Shown in pieces: positions 46,503 to 57,600 of a stretch of DNA of 64,000 nt (within the stretch, counting starts at the first letter, position 1; every line of letters starts with the position of its first letter). The DNA comes from Branchiostoma belcheri (lineage: Eukaryota; Chordata; Leptocardii; Amphioxiformes; Branchiostomatidae). The notes under the pieces were generated by a model. That model saw only the letters and a list, made by a program, of their open reading frames with translations. It was not told where the DNA came from and made no database searches. The position numbers and the translations under genes are program-made. The stretch spans positions 3,020,163 to 3,084,162 of the forward strand of contig NW_017802935.1 in assembly GCF_001625305.1 (NCBI RefSeq), written 5' to 3'.

Positions 46503-48722
46503 TCATCTATCAGTGTAGGTGTGGGGCACAGAAGGGTCATAAACATCTTCATCCTTTGTATCAGTGTTACAGTAGGTATGATGCACAGAAGGGTTAGAAA
46601 TGTCTTCATCTTTTATATCAGTGTTACTGTTACAGTAGGTATGATGCTCAGAAGGGCCAGAAATGTCTTCATCCTTAATATCAGTGTTACAGTAGGTATG
46701 ATACACAGAAGGGCCAGAAATATCTTCATCAGTGTAAGTATGATGCACAGATGGATCATAAACATCTTCATCCTTAATATCAGTGTAGGTATGATGCACA
46801 GAAGGGTCTTCTTTGGGTTTTGTATACAATGAATTGGCCATGAGATTTGTTACATCAATATTCGGATTAGTAGCATTTAAAACACCTGTTGCATTTGGTG
46901 CATTTTGAGCATTATTACAGTTGTTAGTTGCACGTCTAATCTTGTAAATGATAACCATTATGATTATGATTATGAGCAAACTAGATGAAACACCAATCAC
47001 AAGTGGGATATATGGAAAGGCCAATTTCTCAGAAGTTTGCAATGTGACATTCGGTTGAACTGAGGTGATCACATTGAGATCTGATTTTGTTGGATATGCA
47101 TTAGCCCTGTTCTGCTCTGTATCTGGGTTGTTTTGAGAAGTAAAACCAAAGTTAATAGTGGAATCGAATTTTGTCAAGGTGGTCGACCTTGTAATGTTTT
47201 CTGTGTCAGACATATTGGAATGACTGTAAGACTTGTTCTTGTTGAATTCTGTATCTTGAGAGTCTTCAGAATTTTTTGAAGCAGGACACTCTGAATCGAC
47301 AGGTCTCTTGATACCATGAAACAATTTCGGAGGTAAAAATCCCCAGTCAGCGAAAAATACACTGCACATGTAATTTCCCATGATGATACCAGGCTCTCGA
47401 CTAGGTATTTGTTGATCACTACTTTTGCTTTTTCCTTGGCTTTGCGTTGAGCCATGTTCATTTTCAGGGCTGGATACAAAGGCAATACCACTATTAAGAT
47501 AACCCCTGTCCATGTCTGTATTACTCACATTCACCAGGACAACCTGCAAGCCAATATCACCTGTGAATGTCAAAGATACCCTGTCATGTCTAGCATCCCA
47601 AGCTTTAGGACACAGACTGTAAAATTTCTTGTTGTGTGACACAGTTCGATTTGCCGAAGCAGCAATGGCCACAACAGGTTCTTGGGTTTTAATGGGCCCG
47701 AAAAAAATTGACTGTAGAATTGGTTTACACTCATTTTCTTTTTTCCAGAAGAAGTTATAGAAGCGAAGCTCTTCCGTATAATGCCATCTGAGCTGAAACA
47801 CTTTTGTCTCTCGTTCATATTGCAGACAAAAAATCAAGTTATTGAGTTGAACCTTTGCTAGCTGTGCTGTCCCAAAAAAACGTTTTTCCAGTGTTAGACT
47901 CCATCCTGTCTCGTGATATAGTTGACCAAAGCTGACATTTCTTAGGTGAAGCCCCAGTTGCGTTTTCCAGCTCAGGCATGTCAGAGGATTTCGATTCAAG
48001 TCTAGGACTTGCAGCTCAACAAAAGAATGGAAGGCACTTTCCGAAATGAATTTGATTCTGTTGTAACTCAGATTCAGTGTTCTCAGGAAGGCTAGGCCAC
48101 GAAACCAATCACTCGCAACCTCTGTCAGCAGATTGTTGGACAAATCTAACAGGTAAAGATGCCTGAAGATTTGTTCAAAACAGCCAGGCTCTAGTTTGGT
48201 AATGCGGTTATTTGAGAACGTCAAGTCAACACTAAATTGTCCACTTTGTCTTAGACCATCAAAACCGGTGAACCAAGCACGCTTTAGCTGGGGCAAGATA
48301 TTATAATCGAGATGCATGGATCTTAGATTTGGAAAATTTTTGAAGACTCGATTTTCAATTGTGCTGATTCCTGCGCGTACCAGGGCAATGACTATCAATG
48401 AAGAAGTGTCAAATGTTTGTAGAGTTTTTGATGTCATTTTCCCAATTCGAACGCCTTGCAAGGCGATCCACTCGGCATCTGGGAAGGAATTTTTTGGTGA
48501 AAGTTGCACGGAAGCAAAGTTTTCAGGACCACGATTGCCAGGCTCTTTGTTCTTGCAGAATATGCAAGTTATGTTACGGTAATAAGACAGAGTCTCACGA
48601 ACCTTGATACTGTCAGGCATACATGTTTCCTTCGGTCGTACGGTGCACACCCCAAGGTCCAGTGCTGACGAGGCATTACCAATAATACAACAGATAAAAA
48701 GGATACAGCTAGGCCTCTCCAT
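46503..48722 (-). CDS. LRR type I membrane receptor with tandem tyrosine-repeat tail
   Basis: A single intronless frame of 739 codons. Residues 1-20 are a signal peptide (CILFICCIIGNASSA). A cysteine-containing N-terminal cap (about 25-60) precedes leucine-rich repeats at about residues 100-260, for example LYLLDLSNNLLTEVASDWF and LRTLNLSYNRIKFISESAF. Then comes a ~300-residue ectodomain with several N-glycosylation sites. The transmembrane helix is at about 572-594 (IPLVIGVSSSLLIIIIIMVI). The tail (about 645-739) holds six repeats of the type DPSVHHTY(T/C)(D/N)..DIKDED. Three read HTYCN, i.e. YxN, the consensus for GRB2-type SH2 domains once phosphorylated, and three read HTYTD. This suggests a signalling receptor. 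The ligand is unknown. Amphioxus has many LRR membrane proteins, but I cannot assign a named orthologue. The start is chosen for the signal peptide; a longer frame upstream has none. Confidence 0.8.
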   Translation of the reverse strand: MERPSCILFICCIIGNASSALDLGVCTVRPKETCMPDSIKVRETLSYYRNITCIFCKNKEPGNRGPENFASVQLSPKNSFPDAEWIALQGVRIGKMTSKTLQTFDTSSLIVIALVRAGISTIENRVFKNFPNLRSMHLDYNILPQLKRAWFTGFDGLRQSGQFSVDLTFSNNRITKLEPGCFEQIFRHLYLLDLSNNLLTEVASDWFRGLAFLRTLNLSYNRIKFISESAFHSFVELQVLDLNRNPLTCLSWKTQLGLHLRNVSFGQLYHETGWSLTLEKRFFGTAQLAKVQLNNLIFCLQYERETKVFQLRWHYTEELRFYNFFWKKENECKPILQSIFFGPIKTQEPVVAIAASANRTVSHNKKFYSLCPKAWDARHDRVSLTFTGDIGLQVVLVNVSNTDMDRGYLNSGIAFVSSPENEHGSTQSQGKSKSSDQQIPSREPGIIMGNYMCSVFFADWGFLPPKLFHGIKRPVDSECPASKNSEDSQDTEFNKNKSYSHSNMSDTENITRSTTLTKFDSTINFGFTSQNNPDTEQNRANAYPTKSDLNVITSVQPNVTLQTSEKLAFPYIPLVIGVSSSLLIIIIIMVIIYKIRRATNNCNNAQNAPNATGVLNATNPNIDVTNLMANSLYTKPKEDPSVHHTYTDIKDEDVYDPSVHHTYTDEDISGPSVYHTYCNTDIKDEDISGPSEHHTYCNSNTDIKDEDISNPSVHHTYCNTDTKDEDVYDPSVPHTYTDR

Positions 48723-48820
48723 ACTGGTCCTTCCTCAGTGGTAACCGATGACGATAGAACTTGAATGTTCTGGAGCTGTGCGTCTCAGACTCTAAAGCTT
48801 TGACTGGTGATGATGACTGT

Positions 48821-49080
48821 CTATAAATAAGGTGAATAACAAAGCTACACTCTTTCCTTGTGTGACACGTTGCACGAATAGCTGCCACACACAAACCTGA
48901 CAAAGTGAGCAATATGATATATACTAGTAGATCAAATTGCAAGTTATAAATGCAGTGCTGGCTTTAATATGTTCATTGCTGCTGGACCAATCAGAATGCA
49001 TCTGTGTTGCTTTCATAAGAGTTCTATCCAATCCTGTTCCCTGTGTAGCTTTCATAACGATTCTATCCAATCCTGTTGCA
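48821..49080. promoter_or_regulatory. Promoter-like region between LRR receptor and plus-strand gene
   Basis: CCAAT boxes occur at about 48984 (GGACCAATCAG), 49028 and 49068; the last two lie in a ~42-base direct duplication (TTCTATCCAATCCTGTT). On the minus strand, ATTTATAAC at about 48943-48951 could serve as a TATA element for the LRR gene, giving a ~200-base leader. Assignment to either gene is inference. Confidence 0.35.
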
Positions 49081-49884
49081 CTAACCCAAGGGCATTATCA
49101 TAATAAGCATTGACTTGCCAAGACATGGAAAAACATGTGTTGTTGAATTGTATACCAGGAAGTTAGGTTAATGAGTCTGCTAGGAAAAATTGTCATACCA
49201 AAAAGTAATAAAAACAATTTCCTTTTTTATCAAATTGAATAAATGTATCTGGAACAGACAAGTCTCAAATGTCAAGGATATTAACATTTGGTTTCCTTAT
49301 TTTCAACGTTTTACCCAATGCAGTGATTTAAAAAATCACAAAATCAATTTTAGCTACATGTACTTATATACACAAGCCAAAAATGTACATTTACTGCAAC
49401 TTGCTGTCTTTTGGGATTCAGTTTATTTTGGAAAGTAATTTAAAGTTCTGCAAGTAACTGTGGGAAACCTACAAGTAGAGTGAATGGTTTTTGTGTACAT
49501 CACATACAGGGCCTGTTTACACTAATTAGTACTGACAATTGAATGTTGTTGTGTAGCAGAGCATGATGTGTATAGACAGAAGTGTATACTTTTAAGGGTA
49601 GCCAGAACATTTAATTTTAACATGTTACCCACAGTATGAGTTTGTCTTAATGGTTTTATTTACAATATTGTGTTGGGTGATACATTGAAGTGAAATTTAT
49701 TTAGTACACTAACTTTAGAATATCTGATGCTTTTACTGCCCCCTCAAAACAGTTGCATCACTCTATCTAGAATCATTGTTTATTTTCGTACACATACCTG
49801 ACATCATTGAGTTACCAGGTGTGTGCTTCAGTTCTTACACCAAATACTGGACAGCACGCAAGGCTCTCAGTAGTTTGGCACATC

Positions 49885-52800
49885 ATGGCATACATGTACA
49901 TGGCAGTTTTCTTAGTTTGTCTGAACGTTCTGTCTCATGTTCCATCATCTGGGGTCTCCGGATTCACAGGTAAATCCGACAGGCACTTCATATCTCATGT
50001 AGTCTAAAATTTTTGCTTTAGTTTGCATTATATATATAGATATTTAATACTTACGTAGTGTCACAGTTCAGCAGAGTAACATGAAATAAGTGCACTTGGA
50101 TTTCTAACAGTTTTCCTATAGTACCACATGTGTGAATGTTTCTATAATTCCCAAACAATTATGACTGTTGAGAGAGTGTCCTATTTCAAAGTTATGATTA
50201 TAGACAGTAAAGGGTACAGTTTAAGTTCTTATTTGTAAACTAAAAATGATCATGTAGTCTAAGATTTTTGCTTTAGTTTGCATTTATAGATACAGTATTT
50301 CATACTTGTCACAGTTTGGCAGAATAACATGAAATCACTTGGATGTCTAACAGTTTTCCAAACAGGTACCACATGCTTGAAAAAAATAATTTGCAAACAA
50401 TTATGATTAATGAAAGAGTGTCCTATTTTAAAGTTATTACTATTGAAAGAGTGTCCTAGTTTAAGGGGGTTATACCCTTCAGTATAAAAATCAGTCTAGT
50501 CCAATCGGCAAGAAAAGCAGTTCAGTCTGCTTTTTCCACCAACGCATTTTAAGGTGAAGGGGACAGTTTCAATATGACTAAAATGTCCTTAAACTTCTTA
50601 TTTGTACACTAAAATCATCATTCAAACTTACCTACCATCATATAACACCATTAAACTAATTATCAAACATTGGATTACAGAAACTGGCAACTTGATTGAC
50701 AGTGGGGAGGACCAAACTGAAGTAACAGGCAATGTTACAGAGTCTATGGAGTATGACATACCCTTCTTTGAGTAAGTAAAAGTCAGGGGGTCCTCCTGCA
50801 ATGTTTTTTAACCTTCAGCACACTGATGTAGCTGTTTGGCTAACAATTCTCTATTGGTTATGGAGTATGGAGAAGGTTAAATGATATTACATGTATGTAA
50901 TGTCACCACGTACAATATTAAAACACAGTGTATATTCTCAACTCTGACTTCTCTAATTCAATGAATATAAAGTGTCAAAATACCAATGGTGGTACAAATT
51001 AAACATTTTTTTTTTGCTTAATCTGTTGCAGTAACTTTCTTAGTTGACTCACAGAAAGACAAACTATCAAAAATCATGCTCCTGGTGCCTTTCAAGTCTC
51101 TAAGGGGGTCCACCCTCAGCCCCTGAAGGCCCGTGGGGTCGTGTGGCGCAGTCGGTAGCGCGTTCGGCTCACACCCGAGAGGTCGCGGGTTCGAACCCTG
51201 CCCACGTCACCGATCTTGTGCCCTTGGGAAAGGCACTTTACACGACTTTCCTCACTTCACTCAGGTGTAAATGAGTACCTAGCTTTGGCTAGGGACGTCC
51301 CTCGGATAGGACGTTAAATGGAGGTCCCGTGTTTGGGGAGAGCCACACCCCACGCACGTTAAAGAACCCACCGCACTTATCGAAAAGAGTAGGGGACCTT
51401 CCCGGTGTGAGTGGTTCAAACGTTACAGTCTGGTCTCGGGGTTGACATCTTTGAAAAGGTGATAGTCACCTGTTATGTCAATCCTTCCACAAATGTGGTG
51501 AATCGTCATAAAAAAATAAAATAAAAAATAAGAGGCTGTAAACTACAACTGCATGATTGTGTACTTTTCTTGAGCTCTTTTTTCATTAGGTGGATACCTC
51601 TGTCCAATATTCTGTGACCCAAAGTATCTGACAGGCATCTGATTTTACAGTTTTTTCAAGATTTGAATTCACATGCTTTCTACATCCTGTTTTCTAGTGA
51701 TGAATATGATTTTATGGACATAACAGTAGACCCTTCATGTGTCCTGAACTTTCTGGAACAAGGAGGGGACGAAAACCTCATAGGTAACTCTTACAGCAAT
51801 ATTGTATCATACTGGTAACAAATCTAGCATTCAAGAGTAAAATTTCTTGTACTGAATATATTTTACTTGAACCTTGATGGTTGGATTCAAAATCAAACAG
51901 TGCATCTTTGTGACTTACAAGCTTTGGGCTGTAACTCAGAGAAGTAACATACCCACATAGTAGCCTACTAATTTCTTTAAAGCAAATTATTATATTAATT
52001 TTTCCACCTCAAAGGGTGAGAAAACAACATTATATATAATGGTCCATGTAAAGTAAGATTATCAATGATTCTGTAGATGCACAATGGTTCATCTGATACA
52101 CAATTTGCACAAAAATGGCTCCCACAAAACTTTCAAGCTGAGTGATTGTCACCACCATGTTTATTGTTTATAGTTCAACTGGTACTCTGTCCTGTTCTAA
52201 ATTTAGATGTAGTTTGCCCCGCCAAGTGGCCCTCTGAAATTGAAGAACTAGTTCAGTCTACCCTGCCAGAAGATGATGGCATTGCGTCAACAGACGTTGG
52301 CACTTCCCAAAACCTTGGCAGTGACGACAATATGAAATCCTATGCAAGCAGCCAGGACAATTTTGAGAACAACAAATTGTCAGAAATGGAGGAAGTTGCT
52401 GAACCAACTATCTCTACCCAAGACATGAACAATGACAATTGGTTACAGAATAATGGTGAATACTTGGATTTCATTGCAAAGAACGCGGCAGCCACAGCAA
52501 AAGCTAGCAAGTCTTCAACAACAACTAAAGAGGATGGCAGCATCGCATTGGCATTAGAGGAAGAAGACCTACCTGTGTCATCTGAAGGGCAAAAGTCTGC
52601 GCTTGCGTCTGAACTGGATGACAGTTTGATTGACAGCTATGGTGACAGTCCAGCTGCACCTGGCTCCCCATCATCCAATGACGTGCAAGGTAACACATCC
52701 CAGCTGAAAGAAGAAGGAAACATGTCATTGGTCAAAGATGTGAAAAGCAACCTCACTCTGATGTCCTTCCAAGAGGATGCAGTCCCAACAAAAGCAGTTG

Positions 52801-53519
52801 AAAACAACACAAGGATGAGTCAAGAAAGTGGTGGAAAACAAATGCATGAAGAAGATGATTCAAAATTCCACCAAATCCCTGCCACACACACCGAAGGTCA
52901 GCTAAACTTAAATTCAACTTGATACCATCTTATTAACTTTGAAGAGTTGCTTAAATTAAATACAAAACACAGCTTTCCCAACAACTTTCTGTATAATGTA
53001 TAGTGATATTGTACTATATTATGTTTAATGATAAAACACATGGTATGCCCTTTGCCTAAAGCCAGATTAAGTTTAGTTAAATTTTTTAAATCCTTCCCAC
53101 ACCATATGGTATATATCACCATTTTTATAGCCCTTGGGCCACACAGCTGGGCAAGCACTACAGTTTAGGGGTCTAGCCTACTTGTAGTGGTGTGTGTTCA
53201 AATTATATATTACACATGTGCTAAGCAGAGAAAGCAGCATGAAAGTTGATTTACAAAGTGTAATATGTTTTGTTTCCTATGTCTCCTAGACTTTGACAGG
53301 CATGCTGTGGCTATGATGGCCGTTGAGCTGTCAGTGTTCCTGTCCAGTCTGTTTGCACTGGGAGCCTACACTCTCTGGCTGTACTACAGGGCCAAGCACC
53401 AGGAGGAAGAAACACCTTCAAACTGGTTATCTGACAGGTTTGTTATCCCCCGCCCATGGCGCAGGTGTAACAAGGCTAGGCGCTTCAGCTGGGACTGTAT
53501 GGAGTTTAGCAAGATATAA
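49885..53519 (+). CDS. Acidic single-pass membrane protein, family unknown
   Basis: Five exons join in frame: 49885-49969, 50681-50771, 51698-51783, 52174-52896 and 53290-53519, giving 404 residues. An alternative acceptor at 52207 would drop 11 residues in frame. A signal peptide (MAVFLVCLNVLSHVPSSG) leads a Glu/Asp/Ser/Thr-rich ectodomain of about 300 residues with N-glycosylation sites (NVTE, NTSQ, NMSL, NLTL, NNTR) and only a few cysteines (PSCVLNF, VVCPAKW). A transmembrane helix follows (VELSVFLSSLFALGAYTLWL), then a basic tail of ~50 residues (PRPWRRCNKARRFSWDCMEF). All introns except intron 2 are phase 1. I recognise no domain. The large acidic exon looks disordered. A SINE sits in intron 2 and a ~240-bp duplication in intron 1. 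Confidence 0.65.
50010..50470. repeat. ~240-bp tandem duplication in intron 1
   Basis: ATGTAGTCTAARATTTTTGC, TTTAGTTTGCAT, CACAGTT and GAGTGTCCTATTT recur in the same order at about 49996 and 50252, with a third partial copy (GAAAGAGTGTCCTAGTTTAA) at about 50443. Confidence 0.65.
51136..51525 (+). mobile_element. tRNA-derived SINE
   Basis: A tRNA-like head has an A box (TGGCGCAGTCGG, 51144-51155), an anticodon arm TTCGG-CTCACAC-CCGAG that would read CAC (Val), and a B box (GGTTCGAACCC, 51188-51198). The acceptor stem does not pair well, so it is not a functional tRNA. A ~290-bp body follows, including GGCACTTTACACGACTTTCC and CACTTCACTCAGGTGTAAAT, a segment typical of conserved SINE central domains in invertebrates. 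It ends in an A-rich tail (AAATAAAATAAAAAATA). It is in intron 2 of the acidic membrane-protein gene. Confidence 0.85.
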
Positions 53520-53555
53520 TGTGGGAGGATAGGGCAGTATGCAAGTAGCCTTTTT

Positions 53556-53652
53556 TAGCCTGGTTAGTCCTACAGCCTCTCCGCAAATAGACCTATTTGC
53601 GGAGAGTCTGTAAGAGGACTTGGGAGCTATAATAGGTCTGGTAACCAGGCTA
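53556..53652. mobile_element. 97-bp MITE with internal hairpin in 3' UTR
   Basis: TAGCCTGGTTA and TAACCAGGCTA bound the segment. Inside is a perfect 14-bp hairpin, CTCTCCGCAAATAG/CTATTTGCGGAGAG, with a 2-base loop. It lies 37 bases after the stop of the acidic membrane-protein gene, so the mRNA would carry this hairpin. Confidence 0.8.
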
Positions 53653-54103
53653 GCCTTTTTTTAGGGCAAGAAACAAAAGTAAAATCAGTACTGTAACATT
53701 GTGTATACCTTTAGAAAGGAATTAAATAGATCTATGAGTCTTAAAATAATTTAGAAGTTATCAGAAGCAGTATTCGAGCAACAGGATTCCTAGAAATTAC
53801 ATCTGAATGTGTAGTTACTGTACTACTTCTTTAAGGCTACTCTTGCCAAGAAACTACTAAGTAAGTATTAGCCAAGACATACTTACTGATCTCAAGATGC
53901 TGAGATAATTTTATCAGAATGATGATTGTAGAACTGCTAATTCTTATTGCAACACTTTTATGACAATCTTTTTATTACCCTGGTTCCTTAGTTAATGTCA
54001 ATTTAAATCTCATGTTATGATGTAACCATCTATGGATATTCCTCAACACCTACTCGGCTAACATAATCATCATTCATTAGGAACAAGTCAAAGTTATATT
54101 TTG

Positions 54104-54109
54104 AATAAA
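54104..54109 (+). terminator. Candidate poly(A) signal, acidic membrane-protein gene
   Basis: AATAAA about 585 bases after the stop codon, before the convergent SLC5 gene. Confidence 0.4.
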
Positions 54110-54527
54110 GAATCGATGCATGAATTTTCTACAGAAGCAGAATAGTAATTTCATAACCTTTTATTTGTCGGCTCATGGGGCATGAGTATTACTACATGTA
54201 CTAAGTTCCTCAATCAAAAGGAGTTTGAATTTGACACCCCTCCACCAAGAAACAAATTAGAATAATCCATTTCATTTTGAGAAAAACATAAAATAGATCA
54301 GACAGCTCACAGGCAGTATTATCTTACATTTCATATAAATATTGAAGTCTTATTTCTCTTTGCCTGACCCGTATGTGATAATCCTTGCATTGCTCAAGTC
54401 TAGCTCCTAATTCTATCCTTCTACTAGTCTTACAAAAGTAAGCAGTAATCTGAGAAAAACTATATATTAATGGTCTCTGGCCACTGGCAAGAAATGGTCT
54501 ATAAGTTATTGTTTGTTTGAGCTTTTG

Positions 54528-54533
54528 TTTATT
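54528..54533 (-). terminator. Candidate poly(A) signal, SLC5 gene
   Basis: AATAAA on the minus strand about 165 bases after the SLC5 stop codon. Confidence 0.4.
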
Positions 54534-54695
54534 CATGAGAAACTCAAATCAGCCTGCTGGTCGCTTTTCATTGAGGTCATGAAGAAAAAGGTCAGGGTAA
54601 GACAATATATATAACATATGAGTTACATGTCTGGAGTAACAATATGTGGGTTACATGAGGAGTCCTAACAGAAATACAGTCCTACAGATTCTGTA

Positions 54696-57600
54696 TTATC
54701 GGAAGTAAATCCACAGGATAGTCACAGTAACACAGGCAGTGACTGCTGCAATGTTCAGGATGATTTGGTCTCTCCTGGTCTCGTGTAACACATGCTTGTT
54801 GCTTGGTTGGTGTTCCTTGCTTGTCTGGCTCTCTTCAAGTCCAAGCATGGCCCTCCACAGTCTTTTATACCATGGACCTAAGACAAGGAAAATAGAGGCA
54901 TTTGAAACAGTAGCATTGGGTTTGAAGAAGGTCTATCAAAGTAGTATGTAGTAAAAGTTTCCTTCATCCAGAACCAAGAACAGTCATTACAGTCAAGATG
55001 ACACACAGGAAAACTATATCAGGGTGAATGTGAATGTCATTCAGCACCAAGGACAGCCATGACAGTAAAGATACAACACAGGATAGCTGTGTCAGTGTGA
55101 TTGTCATTCAACACCAAGGACAGCCATGACTTTAAAAATGCCACAGATGATAGCTATGTTAGTTTGGACGTTATTCAGTACCAAGGACAGCTATGACTTT
55201 AAAAATGCCACAGATAATAGCTTTGTTAGTTTGAATGTTATTCAGTACCAAGGACAGCTATGACAGTAAATATGTTACACAAGTTAGCTGTGTCAGTGTG
55301 AATGCTATTCAGCACCAAGGACAGCCATGGCAGTAAAGTTGTTACACAGGATAACTGTGTCAGCATGAATGTCATTCAGCACCAAGGACAGCCATGACAG
55401 TAAAAATGCCAAACAAAAAACTGTGTCAATGTGAATGTCATTCAGCACCAAGGACAGCCATGACTTTAAAAATGCCACAGATGATAGCTATGTTAGTGTG
55501 AATGCCATTCAGCACCAATGACAGCTATGGCAGTAAAGAGGCCACACGGGATAGCTGTGTCAGTGTGAATGTTATTCAGCACCAAGGATATAATACTTGC
55601 CATGTTCATGCATTTGTAGTTCTTTCATAAGCACTGCATATCTAGAACAAGTGCAGGTGCACCTTGAACCACAGCTGCAAGGTTGCGTGCAAAACTCAGC
55701 ATTGCAGTTGTGCAAAAACATGTGACATTTTCCTCACCATTGGTTAGTATGTTTACATCAGTTCTTTTTGCCACAGTAGGTTGGTTGACATTACCACTTT
55801 CTGACATCTCCTGTGCTATACTTAAGTCGCTCAGACCAGTTCCGTTTAGCCTTGAGAGTTCCAGGGGAGGGCTGGGGGATGTGGTCTCTGCGGATTCATC
55901 AGGGTTTTCCTCCAAATACTCCACGGTGCTGTGTCGAGTCCACCAAGTTAGCCTGGCTATCTGTAAAGCCATGCAAAAAAGAAAACAATTAGCCTTGCAA
56001 AAGTGAAACAGTGAAAAGATACATAGTATATAAATTTTCACATCTTGACAATGAAATAAAACAGCAATGTTCAACCTTCGTCGATGAAGGTTAGACATCC
56101 AGGTAATACGATACGCCAAAAAGCAGTTACTCAAGCAACTGGATATGATTTTGAAAACGTCAGACGTTTCAGCTAGTATCCACTAGCTTTCGTCAGTGAC
56201 TGAGAGACCAGAGGGGAAAACAGGTTTATAAGCACAACCTATTGATTGATATGCAAATAAAGTGAAGACAAATTTTTTGGAAGTCGAAAAAGGAACAATG
56301 TTCAACCTTCTTACAGCTACATGAAATATAATACATTAGTACATTGAAATATTTGAAAATGTGTATACCATACAGTGTACACACACTCGTATTAATTTTG
56401 TCAAATAAGAAATAACAGCACCAGTTTCTGGTCAGTTTTTTTTTACAATCCAGACTTCCTGAATACTGAGTGGCGCAGGTGACATATGTACAGTGCAGGT
56501 AATTTTCAATGTGACCTATTTTTTTCTTCATATTTTTTTCTGAAAAAAAAAAGGACTAACAAATAAAATTAGTGTGGCCTTATGGACAAAAAAAATATTT
56601 CAAGCCCTGATCACAAAGCACACTGTAATCCACAGAATGATACTTACGCCAAAAAAGCAATTACTCNNNNNNNNNNNNNNNNNNNNNNNNNNNNNNNNNN
56701 NNNNNNNNNNNNNNNNNNNNNNNNNNNNNNNNNNNNNNNNNNNNNNNNNNNNNNNNNNNNNNNNNNNNNNNNNNNNNNNNNNNNNNNNNNNNNNNNNNNN
56801 NNNNNNNNNNNNNNNNNNNNNNNNNNNNNNNNNNNNNNNNNNNNNNNNNNNNNNNNNNNNNNNNNNNNNNNNNNNNNNNNNNNNNNNNNNNNNNNNNNNN
56901 NNNNNNNNNNNNNNNNNNNNNNNNNNNNNNNNNNNNNNNNNNNNNNNNNNNNNNNNNNNNNNNNNNNNNNNNNNNNNNNNNNNNNNNNNNNNNNNNNNNG
57001 GAAACGGTCAGACGTTTCAGCTAGTATCCACTAGCTTTCGTCAGTGACTGAGAGACCGGAGGGGAAATGCAGGTTTATAAGCACAAACTACAGCTGAAAT
57101 GTCTGACCATTTCCAAAATCATATCCAGTTGCTTGAGTAACTGGTTTTTGGCGTATCATATTACCTGGATGTCTAACCTTCATCGAATGATACTTACACT
57201 TTGCTCTGACAATGGCTCAGTAAACAGGCTGGCTATAACAGTAAAAATGCCTGCACTGACAAACAGGATGAGGTTGAAGTACAGGAAGTGTAGTTTCACC
57301 ACCTCAGGTCTGGTGTCCACGGTCGGACAGGTCGGTTTGGGGTAAACAAAGTCCAGAATCAGGCGAATGATGCCCACTGTAGTTCCAAACATGACGCCCC
57401 AAAATGCACCCTGTTGGAAACAATAAAGAGTTTTATAAGAAATTATTGCAACAACAGATTTATTTACCTTTGTTTTGGCTGACATTTAATCATCCTTATC
57501 ATCCATAAAACAGTTATTGTTTTACCTAGTACTGACTATTCATCTGAAGTTTTTGAGTTTTGTACTTAGATAGAATGAAAAAGTTATATGATACCATTAT

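Noticed and set aside
51136-51212. Functional tRNA-Val(CAC)
   Set aside because: Acceptor strands do not pair over seven bases and a SINE body follows directly.
55625-55737. Extension of the SLC5 exon to the stop at 55625
   Set aside because: A GTGAGG donor at 55737 joins in phase to a last exon encoding the family's C-terminal helix, which fits SLC5 much better.
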